From the NCBI GenBank assembly GCA_012934845.2, contig WNNJ02003240.1, positions 1 through 64,000 of the forward strand: a stretch of 64,000 bases of DNA, read 5' to 3'. This document shows positions 1 through 10,760 of the stretch, one piece after another. Position 1 is the stretch's first letter; every line of letters begins with the position of its first letter. Under the pieces are notes generated by a model. The model had not been told where the DNA came from, searched no databases, and saw only the letters and a program-made list of their open reading frames with translations. The DNA comes from Pomphorhynchus laevis. Taxonomy: Eukaryota; Acanthocephala; Palaeacanthocephala; Echinorhynchida; Pomphorhynchidae. The translations under genes and the position numbers were made by a program.

Positions 1-365
1 AATAATATTAATAATATTATTAATATTATTAATATTAATGATGATTAATATATATATATTAATCATCATTATTAATTTTATGAAAACGTAATACAATAGA
101 GCATATCATTCAAATTTAATGTTCATAAAATTTTCTTTTTTCAAAAAAATACTTTATCAGTTTTTATATGTTAGATATCTAAAGATTTTAATTTTTTTAT
201 ATATAAAATATATATAGTATATATTAAGAAATATTAAAAAAAACATATTATTTAAAATAATAAATATCTATTATAAAGATTTTAAATATAAAATTTATTA
301 TAAAAGATTTTATTATCAAATCTTTTAAATATATGATATATATTTTATAAATATTATTATTATTA
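1..365. other. AT-rich flank without a gene
   Basis: Almost pure A/T with TAATAT-type runs. I see no coding signal or RNA gene. Confidence 0.6.
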
Positions 366-1640
366 TGTAGACAACGTTACGAGCATAGCTCACAGTTGCT
401 GACAAATCGATAGTCAAAATAAAAGAAAAAGAGAAAATCAAAAACAAATCAGTTAACAATTTAAAATAATCTGTCGTTTAAAGAGCTCACGAGTTCCCGC
501 ATTTACAATATCATCGCTTAAACGATTCCATGAATTTATTATTCGTTGTCCAAATTGAATCGTCCTAGAATGTACTATTCGTTGGCGACTAAGATAAAAC
601 GAGTGACCTCGCAAAGCTCGAGTTGATCGAATGTTGAAGAGCCCACGCAACACATGGTGTTCATTGTGAAATACCTCCCATACAAGACACAGATCCCGCG
701 AGTCACGAATATCACATAATGACTGCATATTTAAAGACCGAAGACGGTCCTCGTAAGGAAGTTCTCTCAAAGAATGTACTAATTTTGTTGCCCTACGTAG
801 CACCTTCTCAAGTCGATTAATCTCATCTCTGGTTCGAGGGTATGAACATTGAGAAGCATATAACAAATGACTTAGTACAAAAGCGTTTGCAAGAACTCTA
901 AAAGAACGTGGACTCACATAGCTGAATGATCGGCGAAGGAAACCAACCATACGCATGGCCTTCGAACAAATGTACTCAGTGTTTTGGCGAGTGGAGAAAT
1001 CATCCGTTATCAATACGCCAAGATCTTTATAGCTCGAAACCAATTTAATCACTCGATCCCCGAGATGATATATCGGCACTGGAACAATATTACGTGATCG
1101 AATGTGCATGCAAGTGCACTTCGAGGCATTAACAGACAGACCATTAGAACGTGCCCACTTAAGAACCGTGTCAATATCTGATTGAAGAATGTTACGATCA
1201 TAATTCGACTTGATGGCTCTCCAAATTTTTAAATCGTCAGCAAATAATAATGAATGCGAACTTATTACACTGGGTAGATCGTTGATGAAAATACAAAACA
1301 GCAAAGGACCCAATACAGACCCTTGCGGGACACCGGCATTAACTGGATAATGCTCGGAAAGGGTACCGTTAATGGCGACCTGGTATGTGCGACCAGAAAG
1401 AAAGTTGCATATCCAACGAATGATAATTGGATTGATTTTTAATGCACTTATCTTCATAATCAACTTGTCATGGGGTACATGATCAAATGCTTTGGAGAAG
1501 TCAAAAAATATGACATCGACAGCATACCCCTCATCCACTATGGAACCCCAACTTTCCTGTGCCAATAAAAGGTTGGTTACTGTGGAACAGTTTTTACGGA
1601 ATCCGTGCTGATTAGTAGAAAGTAACCTGTATGATATATA
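366..1640 (-). mobile_element. 5'-truncated Jockey/CR1-like LINE
   Basis: Minus-strand remnant holding the C-terminal two thirds of a reverse transcriptase and a short 3' tail. Coding similarity stops near 1640, where the sequence turns into AT-rich DNA; this is the 5' truncation usual for LINEs. The same family recurs at 20440-21345 and 50276-52245, judged by matching protein segments such as the block before the terminal tryptophan (RTIQFG...INSWN). Confidence 0.85.
453..1622 (-). pseudogene. LINE reverse transcriptase, N-terminally truncated
   Basis: An open frame of about 390 codons. It starts inside the RT fingers (QHGFRKNCSTVTNLL), passes the catalytic DFSKAFDHVPHDKL motif, the [13 protein letters not shown] motif and the F-A-D-D active site (LLFADDLKIW), and ends with the thumb and C-terminal tail (INSWNRL). 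There is no endonuclease domain and no genuine start codon, so this is the surviving part of ORF2. The frame has no internal stop, so this copy is younger than its relatives at 20440 and 50276. The motif set fits the Jockey/CR1 superclade; I cannot fix the clade by eye. Confidence 0.88.
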
Positions 1641-2550
1641 TGTATGAATATATAACCTGTATAAATATATATGATAACAATATATATTTTATAAATATTT
1701 AAAAACAGCATGTTGTCATAATCTTAATAATTGTATATGAAATAATTCATCGTACATTAAGAAATTATAATTTAACAACATAATATTTTTACAAACTGCT
1801 TAAAGTAATTAGGACAAACTCAGTCTAATTACTCCCAAGTATAAAAAGAAAATAATCACTAAGTTCCGAACTGAAAAAGCACGACGTGCCGCACGTAACA
1901 ATGTATATAGCTATTTAAATAAATTTACACCTTAAAAACGATTGAACCTCTTATTTCTTACGTATCGTTTATTATTTATTAGTCAACTCATAAAAATTGA
2001 AGTTTTTCAAAATTCTTACTTTAAAATCAAAATATAAAATTACAAATATAAACCAACCATGCGTATGGTTGGTTTCCTGTTAACTATTCCGATTTAATAG
2101 GATTTAAAATAATAAATAAAAACAATAATTATTTATGCATTTATAATTAATTTACAATAATAATTTATAATTAATTCCTATATGATTTATTTTTAATTTT
2201 CATAATTATGATTTATAATTACGTGCACTGAATTGTTTAATTTCGCGTATATCAAAATAATAATTAACGCTAGTCTAATTTCAAATAATTCAAGAATTAT
2301 ATACAAATAGATGCTTTAACAGAGGTGTGTTATTGAATGTTTTATTTTAAATATTTAATCGGTGGGTTATTGAATGTTTTATGTTCAAGGAATATTATAA
2401 TTAAGGTGGGTTTAAGGGCAAAACAAAGACGTGAAAGGAAAATACGTAACTTCTTACTGGTAAATGTTAATTAGTAAATATTCATAGCTACGTTTGTACA
2501 TGACTCGTATGATTTTACGTGGCTTCTAAACACATGTACACGGTCAATCG
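1641..2550. other. AT-rich spacer
   Basis: No coding signal. A short palindrome near 2050-2074 (aaccaaccat...atggttggtt) is the only structure seen. Confidence 0.5.
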
Positions 2551-2560
2551 AAAAAACTAG

Positions 2561-2840
2561 GAGACCGCGTTATCAATTGCCCAGCCAACTTTCGACTGTC
2601 ACATCGCGCGTGCATTTTGTTGGAATGTGCTGCCTGAGGATGTCGTCGCTGCTTCTTCGATGACGCACTTCAAGCGACTGTTCCAAGCATGGATGGAGAA
2701 TCGACAGTAGCACTTCCACGGATATCTTGAATCCTGCTAGTTTAAATGATCTTGACGCGGACAATTTACTGATGTTAATTTGTAAACTTTGTTTTTGATC
2801 AGGCAAAACAGCTTCTCAGCTAACACCTTGTATGTAAAGA
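2561..2840 (+). mobile_element. LINE 3'-end fragment with RT C-terminal tail
   Basis: An open stretch at 2561-2710 reads as the end of a LINE RT: CWNVLPEDVVAASSM followed by HFKRLFQAW, the usual 'W-N-x-L-P-x-x-(V/I)...F-K-x-x-L' tail, then a stop. After a short UTR comes gatcaggcaaaacagc...ccttgta (2797-2832). The same 3'-terminal motif recurs at 4570-4606, so both mark 3' ends of one LINE family. Confidence 0.6.
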
Positions 2841-4306
2841 CTATGGGCACGCTTTGTTAATACGTAAAGTATATCATTCAAACAAACTACAAATATTAAT
2901 TAAAATTAATAATTATTATAAATTGTATATATGAATATAAGAGTCAGTTTATTCGTTTAATTATAAAATATAAGAGATCCTCATAAATAAAAATGAAGAC
3001 ATACCCGAGGACATTACTGATTCTGTGCATATTATGCTTATCTATTTTTACGAAAGAACTCAAATACCCTTAAAAGATAATGGTTATGTATCGCGGATAC
3101 ATAATTTAATTAAAATTTCGTTTTATAGTATTGTCCTGGCATCATTTATTGATATTGTCCTGGTACCACGAGCTATGCTCATCACATTAGAGATAGTTGA
3201 ATTTTGTACATCCTTCAACGACGAACCCCATTGTCTTTGAAAGTTATTGTAAACTATCATAATCAGCCATTATCGTTTGGAGTTTTACACTGGCGTAGCG
3301 TTGGGTACGTACTTACAATTGACTGAGTGAAGGTTCAGTACGTTGGGAGTATAACGTACATCAACAAGACAGTTTCATCTTAAAAGATGGGACCATATTT
3401 AAATATTCATCTTTAAAAGAGCTATTCCACAAATACGCTGTTCAGTACAGGCAAAACCGACACCACTGAAGTATCTTGTAATGACCACCAAGTGCATTCG
3501 ACACTAATTTCAATTCAACGAACATGGCATTCTAACAATTTGATGCTGGAAAATCCATCAAATTCGATAGTGGATATTCTTGATGTCTATCCAAAATATC
3601 AATACAAACATGTGAACCCGATCGTATAGAAACATGTACCCGTATGGATTGACCTGAGTATGACCTATAAGTACATTTCAGGCCATTTGGTGTATATCGC
3701 TGCAATTGATGGTTAGCAGATTTTAAAACTGCATTTCAACTTAATGAACTTTAATATAGATTATGTTCGTTGTAAAAATGGGTTGCATGATCCACGAAAT
3801 AGCAAGGTTCATATCATTCTAATATTGGCACACTGCGCAACTGCGAGTACAATCTAATGGCATTTATCATCTTTCAAAGAGAGTTCATATAATGTATCAT
3901 CTAATTTCACATTAAGAAGCATATATTTTGGTAATCTACGTGACAGGAAGGATATCGAAGTCTTACTCAGGATGGCCATATTGATTAAGACTATGTAACT
4001 TCAAAACATCGAAGAGAAAGACAACGTCAAAGTACGGAAGAATTTGTATTCGATGAACCTAATCTGAAATCAAACGTATGTAATCATTTATGCATTATCG
4101 TTTTGGAGAAGTCGGTCTTGTCCATTTACATAGTCAATATCGAGTATCACCACAACCCATTATAAAAGCAAAAATTAAAAAATTTGTATTGGAAAATGTA
4201 ATCAACAGAAGAGGGCAATGAAATTTCAGATTACCGAATTAGATTAGTTGACTGAGTCTAGGTAAACACATCATTTCACCGAATTGAATACAATGCCCAG
4301 AGACAG
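2841..4306. other. No recognisable gene; possible decayed element
   Basis: Moderate-GC DNA. One plus-strand frame over about 3440-4250 is coding-like but broken by several stops. I recognise no family, so I make no gene call. Confidence 0.35.
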
Positions 4307-4337
4307 TCATCATCCCTACTTTATAGAGGGATGATGA
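4307..4337. repeat. Perfect inverted repeat, 11-bp stem
   Basis: TCATCATCCCT and its complement separated by a 9-nt loop. It is one of a series of short perfect foldbacks in this window. Confidence 0.8.
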
Positions 4338-4549
4338 TATTTTCATCTACACTCATTTTCATTTTTTCGATATAAACGATATCACCAAAATGCATAATTT
4401 TAAATATTCAGGCCTCACAAAATGTCTAATTTTAAATATTTTATATCAAATTTCGTAAGATGAAATACATAATTAGCAAGTATTTAGCCGCGCTGATATT
4501 TTGGCCCCGCTGCTATCATCCTGATGATCTCTAATCTTAATAATACGGA

Positions 4550-4606
4550 TTATATTATTTATTGCCTGTGATCAGGCAAAATAGCCTTATGACTAAGCCT
4601 TGTAAG
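4550..4606 (+). mobile_element. LINE 3'-terminal motif, orphan
   Basis: Carries gatcaggcaaaatagcc then ctaagccttgtaa, matching the 3' tail at 2797-2832. No RT coding is recognisable immediately upstream, so this is an orphan 3' end of the same LINE family. Confidence 0.5.
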
Positions 4607-4959
4607 AATAATAATTAATCAAATCATAATTGATTTTTTAATTATTTCAAAAATCTAAATTATATAAAATATCAAGATTAAAATTTAGCGCAAAATGCGT
4701 AGATTTAGTAAACTGATCTGATTACTTTAAATATCATATTTTGATATATCAATATCTGAAGTATTGTTCTTAAGAAATGATGTTATTTCCATATAAATTG
4801 TATTGCTTGGTGATGATTTTTATCCATAAAATTAAAATAAATCGGTGAATGTTTTCATTTAGGAAGTCAATATAGTTATCGTTTAGAATTTAACAATTCT
4901 CGAAATTTTTTAGTAGTAAATTACAAATAAATTTTGAACAAGCAAATTTAAAATTACAA

Positions 4960-5920
4960 GACATCATTAGTAACTACATATTGTTTGCTCTTCATCTTCT
5001 TATCCATTGTGTTAGGCTCGCGAAACTCGGAGGTTTTGCTACCGTCCGAGTTCACGCGTTGATTGTACTGCAACTCAGTTACTGTCGAGTTTTGTCCTAA
5101 AGACCGCATCACGTTTATTGAGGTATCCATTGATCACATTAAAGTGCGATCCGGCTGCATCGTATCTGTTTGTGGGGTCTCTGGATTCGTGAAGATCGTT
5201 ATCGCATTCGGATAAGTTTGACGAAGTAGGAGAAGCGCGATCGTCGCCGAAAATCTCGTCGTCCCCGTTAATTCATATTGCTTATTCTGTATCAGCGAGA
5301 GTATTGCCTGTTGGATAGTCGAACGCCGGATCACACATCCCGAAGTTGCCGATCGCAGAGTGCGTATTGTCCAATGAGATGGAAGGGTTACACAATAATT
5401 GCGTGTAATTTTGTCCGTTATTGAAATCCGTATTCATTGTCCAGGTAGATGTGTCGTCTTCTTTTCCACAATCACCAAGCGATGTCCTTACTTGATTGTT
5501 GCCCAGAAAATTGTAACGTTCATCAGCCTCGCTGTTTGAAATTTTTCGGTCATGATACGAATCCATCGTGGTTTTTTTTTCAACAGCAGGCAACGCTCGT
5601 CGGTCTCAGAAACGTTAAGTTTAATTTGAGGTCTTATTCCCAGATCCACTGCACGTTAAACGGTTTTGACTGAACTGGTCGTCAGTATAATTGGAGGGCT
5701 ATTCGGGTCTCGCACCTCGCGCTCACAGAACGTGTTCGAGTTAACCGTTGTTAATAAAGCAACTGGATTTAGTAAAAAGTCTGTTCGATCACGTTGATTA
5801 TTACAACCTTCCAGATGTGTGTCATCGCAAAAATGGTCTGTATGAGCCGTTCCGTTCTGGACCTCGATCATATCACATATGCTCGAGGTCCACATGTGAT
5901 ATGGACAATATGTGTCCATT
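4960..5920 (-). pseudogene. Unrecognised broken coding-like block
   Basis: Several adjacent minus-strand open stretches (about 4963-5131, 5134-5334, 5282-5593 and 5656-5919) have balanced amino-acid composition, rich in N, T and D and unlike translated AT-rich spacer. Examples are ERYNFLGNNQVRTSLGD, FDYPTGNTLAD and TRFSATIALLLLRQ. I match them to no family. They lie downstream of the endonuclease-type LINE on the same strand but do not resemble known LINE domains. They could be an old foreign or mobile-element gene; this is inference only. Confidence 0.35.
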
Positions 5921-5948
5921 CGAAGGTTGAATATTACAACCTTCGAAT
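5856..5948. repeat. Cluster of overlapping inverted repeats
   Basis: Three short perfect dyads overlap: GGACCTCGA/TCGAGGTCC (5859-5891), CATATCACAT/ATGTGATATG (5869-5903), and a 12-bp stem ATTCGAAGGTTG/CAACCTTCGAAT with a 7-nt loop (5918-5948). Confidence 0.75.
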
Positions 5949-6144
5949 CCTAGGTTCGGACGCTGACCTAGATAGGCTTATGATGGGCTGTATATTGTCT
6001 AGCGAAGCCAGAATCGCTCTGGCGTTGCCACGCATTAAGGCGATGGACGATCGTTGGAATAATCGAGCAGCTACGATGTTATATCTAACACCACTTGTTC
6101 TGCTCATGTGGCCAGCAATACGCCGGATGACGTTAAGGCCGGCA

Positions 6145-6551
6145 TCATTCCACCCCCCCCAAACACTCGATTACTGCCGGTGTGAACTTGTATCCGGCTG
6201 CTTCCATTCTTGACCGATATTTACGATCTTTCACATTGTTGGCATAAGCCGCCGCTGCTGCCCCTCCACTTGCGCTCGCGATATCTACGTATGCAACTTG
6301 TTGTGGGTGCGTGACTGCGAAGTCAATCGCTTCAGGAGGATCTCCGTATATTAGAATATCGGACGGGCGCTCTTCTACATCGGTCAATAACTCCCGGACC
6401 TCAAGGCCAACGTGCATACGTGCAAACTGGGCCGCTTCATAGATGACGTCTCTTATGCCATCGTGCCTCAACCCGCGATGACCACCATATTGGCAGGTAA
6501 GGGCGTGAAAACCCAGAAGGTCAGTATCGGATTAGCATCGCCCACACTTAT
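6145..6551 (-). pseudogene. CCHC zinc finger plus PD-(D/E)XK-like endonuclease of the LINE
   Basis: KCGRC and, 11 codons on, HALTC form the zinc finger. It is followed by a GLRHDGIRDVI-type segment and then RPSDILIYGDPPEAIDFAV, with the R-P-x-D and (I/W)-D-x-x-V spacing of restriction-like endonucleases of non-LTR elements. The domain ends at ECLGGVE and a stop. One stop interrupts the zinc finger (right after KCGRC). The domain would nick target DNA to prime reverse transcription; that role is family knowledge, not something seen here. Confidence 0.7.
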
Positions 6552-6706
6552 GGTTAGGAGGTAAAATCGCTAAACCTAACCACATGCGGCAGAGAATGCA
6601 GAATTGTGGTGGGGTTAGATCTAAAGCTTGGCTAATGCTAGGCGTAACCTAAAGCCATGACGCAGCTTTCGAACAGGCTGTCGCACGTAATCTGGCCTTA
6701 TCCAGA

Positions 6707-8134
6707 TTAGTTGGATTCCTCAAGCAGGCGATCGAAGCGCAGACGGTCAATGTGGAAGGACGTTGTGGAACCGTCGGAGCAAATATGTTGGAGGTTATCT
6801 TTCCCAGTCAATACTGACAATTCTGACAATGCTCCCTCAAACCCGACATATTGGTTAGGTTCTCTGGACGAAATCTCGGAGACAGCTCGGACACTCTTGA
6901 CAAACGCGTTGCTTGAATGAATTGTAGTATTCCTGAGACCGAAACCACCTAAGCGGAAGGGTAGAGAAGCCTGAATCTTAGCAGAGACAGTTAACTGTGA
7001 GGCTGTTAAATTTTCAAAAGCTTTCATGATAACATCATCAAAAGCCTGAGTGAAACCTCTTAGTGTTAATGGTGAAATGGTGCGCATTAGATGACCGATC
7101 TTGGGGGCGGACGCACAGTGTCTAAGGAGAAGGTAGGCCGACTGGGGATCTGGCAAGTTTGCAATGACTTCAATTTCTTTCGTGCGCCTTGGTATCAAAT
7201 CCCTGAGCAAGACGTCTTTGATAAAGTCAGTTGAGCCAATTGGTGACCCCAACAGCTGAAAATTGCCTGTAGTGTTGTTAGCCGGAGATGAGTGGCAGAG
7301 GTTTGAACAAATTTGAATCGCGTCAGGCACGCCGATTATTTCGGTTTTTGACCAATTAAGATGAAGTTTGAGTGTGCGGAAGTCAATATTCAAGGTCTCG
7401 AGGGACTGAGCGATTCCCTATGGACTTCCACCGATTATCCCATCATCCAAATACCATTGATTGTATACAATGCCAGGGATATTCGAGATTTTCGAGATGG
7501 TGTTTTGAATCGCTAACGAAAAAAGCATTGGAGATAGCGGGTCGCCTTGTTGTACTCCCTCCGATGATAGCAATGGTCTAAACTGACCAAATCGTAAGGG
7601 GGAATGCGATTTTTAGCAGAAAGATACCCACGACGACAGCTCTGGAACATTACTATTAACGGCGGAAATGATTGAAGATCTGCTAATACTATTAAAGGCG
7701 TTTGACAGGTTGACCTTAGCCAACTCACAATTGGGATCATTTGATCGACTATGATGAGTGCGAGAGACGATATGAACAATCATATCTACTGCATTTCGTG
7801 AGGCAACTCCGAGTTGTGTGGGAGCAAAGAATGATGCGAAGCGGTCCCGTAAGCGAGAGCAGGCACACTTTGAACATAAACGTCGTAACGTCTCACCCAC
7901 CGCTACTGGTCGAATGCCTCCATCCTTTTTGGGGAGGCCGAAAAGATTTGCGCCTGCAATGAAGGGAGCTAAAGAATTCGGAGCAGAACCTGAAAGTAGG
8001 TGATTGACTAGATGGGTGAGTGTGTCCAGCAAATTACCGCCGGAATCGGCCTCAATCATATCGTGAAGATGTTCCGGCCTGAGTGCAAAACAACCTGGAC
8101 CAGTTGACGAAGGAAATGACTCAATTGCCCGCAA
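6707..8134 (-). pseudogene. Reverse transcriptase of the RLE-type LINE
   Basis: The core RT runs from PEHLHDMIEA (near 8070) through NLFGLPKKDGGIRPVAVGE to GVQQGDPLSPMLFSLAI and NQWYLDDGIIGG (near 7430-7480), in at least two frames. A further long open segment (6707-7393) holds LPDPQSAYLLLRHCASAPK and LPFRLGGFGLRN, conserved C-terminal blocks of this RT type. The active site is Y-L-D-D rather than the Y-A-D-D or F-A-D-D of the other LINEs in this window. Confidence 0.8.
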
Positions 8135-8665
8135 AACCGTGATTCGATCAAGGTTGAGTGGTCAAGTGTGTGAACGCAACAAAGCCGGTAAATCTCCCAA
8201 AGCGACTCCATGTTGAGAACAAACTCTCTGTAATGACGGGTGCAGAAGCTGTAGTTTACGACGTGAGTCAGTTGATGGGGAAGCTAGCCCTGTAGAAGTT
8301 AGCCTTTGAACCGCTTTCCTGAAATTCCCGCGTCTAGTCAGTGATATTGCTGCGGATATATGGTTGGAAGCTCTAGGGTTATCTGGCGTGACTATAAGAC
8401 GTAGTTCCGAAGCGATTTCATCGAAAGTACATTACTAAATTTATTAATGCGTTGGAGTATCAGTTTTGCAGAGTCCGGGCGAGATCTGTATAGGACCTTA
8501 TTCGACGCGCTGATGTGAAAACAGATTTTCGGCATGATTAGAAAGCGAGTCCATGATGTCATGTCGTTTTGACGTAAAGCCTGCTTTATTAAGTCTGTAA
8601 ACATCGCAGCCGCTCTGGCCCTCGTCTTCCAAGGGAGTCGAAAAATGGAAGACGCTTTGGGAATC

Positions 8666-8698
8666 CGAGAATTAAGCTTTGTAAAAGCTTAATTCTCG
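8666..8698. repeat. Perfect inverted repeat, 15-bp stem, 3-nt loop
   Basis: CGAGAATTAAGCTTT, loop GTA, then the exact complement. It sits at the 5' boundary of the RLE-type LINE, and part of the arm is repeated again just after it (aaattaagctttt). Confidence 0.9.
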
Positions 8699-9059
8699 AA
8701 ATTAAGCTTTTAATAGAATTATGGAATTCTTTTATAGACATGGCTAGTTCTACACAACAAAGAAATAGAGCAAACGACTGTTAAAGTTAGCGAAACCCAT
8801 GAAAGAGTAGTCAAATACCTGAGATAAATACACTGCAGATAATAAAGTACACAATCGATTAGTAAATAGGCTATGCAAATATAATGACTTCGAAGCAAGA
8901 ATAACCATGAATTCTAATAAATTTCTACATTACAAAAATGGGCTTAGGCAAAGCAGAAATTCAAATTAAATCATAGTTTTCCAGCTGCAATAGAGTTAAT
9001 GCTCTAAGGTGAATGCATTTCTTGTAATGATTTATGCCCTTACATAAAGAAGTTTGAGA
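8699..9059. other. AT-rich spacer
   Basis: No coding or RNA gene seen between the two LINEs. Confidence 0.5.
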
Positions 9060-9075
9060 GATAAATCAACATACA

Positions 9076-9253
9076 ATTATTCCTGTCAGTTCCACATTAT
9101 TTCTGTCAGTTCCTGATTATTCCTGTCAGTTCCGGATTATTCCTGTCAGATCCAGATTATTCCTGTCAGTTCCATATTATTCCTGTCAGTTTTAGATTTT
9201 TCCTGTCAGTTCCAGATTATTCCAGTCAGTTCCAGATTATTCCTGTCAGTTCC
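9076..9253 (+). repeat. 20-bp tandem array in LINE A 5' UTR, about 8.9 copies
   Basis: The unit is attattcctgtcagttccag with scattered substitutions. It ends 45 bp before the ORF1 start codon. The same array, with about 6.7 units, precedes ORF1 in copy A' (24676-24810), so it belongs to the element and varies in copy number. By analogy with L1 and R-element monomers it may carry promoter activity; that is inference. Confidence 0.92.
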
Positions 9254-9298
9254 GCTCGCTACGCTCGCGGATTGAGCTCAATCTATCGATAAAAGGTC

Positions 9299-10760
9299 AT
9301 GCCTAAAAAAGCGCGATCTCAGATCCCTGTTCCTGATCAACAATCTTCCACATCTAAATGCAATGATGGTTATACCAGCTTTGAAGTTGGATGCGATTCC
9401 AAAGATTGCGATGTATGGACACTTGTTCGTGTTAAAATATCCGACCACTCGGTGTATAAACGTAAACATTTCACTTGCGGTTTTTGTACATCAGTACGAC
9501 TACTACAGTTATCCTGCTCATCTACTCCTGTATCACACACTACCACTCAGACCAATGCTGTTTTAGATGTTTCCCTCGCATCAACACCTGACTTCGCATC
9601 ATATAATCCCATTATTGAACCTACTCTCTCACACACTCCTCGTTCAACTACGTACCAAACTTCCATTAATCTTTCTCATTCTAACAATGCTAACGGTAAA
9701 GCTTTTCATCTCGTACCTCCTCTTTCCTATTCCTCCCCCAATCTAAATAAATCTCAAACTTCTTTATTCTCCTTCACGTACTCCTTACTCTACCTTTCCC
9801 GTATCACTTCTCAATAATTTACATAATTCCGTAAAAATCATATCCAGTAACATCTCTGATCAACCGATTCAACACTTCACAACTGTTACACATGCTCATA
9901 CCTATCTTACTTCCCCTTACTCTACATCCAACGTATCACTTGACAAAAATATACATCCTTCAATCAAAATTATTTCCAGTAACATTTCCAATCAACTGAT
10001 TCAATACTCTACTCCTGTCACACTTGCCCCAACCTATATTTAATTCTCCTTACTCTACCTCCCACGTAACACTTCCAAATAATTTACATCCTTCATTTAA
10101 AATCATATCCAAGTCACATCTCTGATCAACCGATTCAACACCCCGCTCCTGTCACACTTGCTCCAACCAATATTAATTCTTTATCAAGCACCCCTGTCAT
10201 TTCCACTTCTATCTGCTCATCTGCCTCGACTCCTACCAGCTCTGTCCGTCCACCACTTCCACGAAATCGTTTTCCTTCGCGCGATCGCTGTATTAATCAT
10301 ATCAAACTTAAAGCTTTCCGAATCTGCTTCTCCACAATCTCGCCTCGATGATGATGTATCTGCTTTCAGGTCTATCCTAGCAACCATTCTTCCTGATGAT
10401 AACCCATCACTCTTCAATAATATCGCTCCTGTATCCTTTATTCGTTTAAACAAATCCACTAAATCAAATCATCTCAGTCCTCCACTCTTAAAAATCGTTT
10501 TCCGACATAGTTCACATGCCTCTTCGGTACTCTCCCAACGTTTTAAACTTCTTACCACTTCATCTACTTGCCGTATCTTTCCTGACCGCTCTCCTTCTGA
10601 TATTGCCCAGCTCAATTTAGCTCGCATTGAGAAACATCGACGTGAAACAAACGGCGAGTCATCCTTATCTATACGTCAAATCAACGGAAATTTTCACGTT
10701 GTACACACAAGGCCAAAAATTCGATGGCGTCCCATCTCTCCCCCTTGTCTTCTTCGCTAG
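9299..10760 (+). pseudogene. LINE A ORF1 (nucleic-acid-binding protein), frameshifted
   Basis: Starts MPKKARSQ. Cysteines at residues 32, 37, 60 and 63 (C-x4-C...C-x2-C) form a zinc-finger-like module shared with LINE B ORF1. The middle is Ser/Thr/Pro-rich and holds three tandem copies of about 132 bp. The C-terminal part (PPLLKIVFRHSSHASSVL, then IFPDRSPSDIAQLNLARIEK and NGESSLSIRQINGNF) resembles the RRM-like RNA-binding region of CR1/L2 ORF1 proteins. The first frame stops at 9817, and the downstream part continues in another frame to a TAG at 10758-10760, overlapping ORF2 by 37 nt. The frame changes make it non-functional. Confidence 0.8.
9801..10185 (+). repeat. Three tandem ~132-bp repeats inside LINE A ORF1
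   Basis: Units begin at 9801, 9933 and 10066 with gta(t/a)cactt and carry SNIS(D/N)Q(P/L)IQ-type peptide. Copy A' has them too (about 23820-24150, minus). The first period is exactly 132 bp (44 codons), so the repeats preserve the reading frame; the second is 133. Confidence 0.8.

Larger units (their letters stand above)
6140..8660 (-). mobile_element. Non-LTR retrotransposon with C-terminal restriction-like endonuclease
   Basis: The minus-strand order is: an N-terminal region (about 8660-8135), an RT core with LPKKDGGIRPVAVGETLRR and GVQQGDPLSPMLF and a Y-L-D-D active site (7450-8134), a thumb and C-terminal RT segment (6707-7393), a C-x-x-C...H-x4-C zinc finger (6490-6550), and an endonuclease-like domain (6145-6471). 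This RT, zinc finger, endonuclease order is typical of RLE-type non-LTR elements, which lack an N-terminal APE endonuclease. Several frameshifts and at least one stop make it inactive. I cannot assign the clade. Confidence 0.8.

Noticed and set aside
2050-2074. Palindrome aaccaaccat...atggttggtt similar to a piece of the RT at 945-955
   Set aside because: The shared piece is too short to claim a relationship; probably chance or another small foldback.
5794-6213. Plus-strand open frame of 139 codons overlapping the endonuclease domain
   Set aside because: It is the antisense of the minus-strand endonuclease and crosses several palindromes; no independent support.
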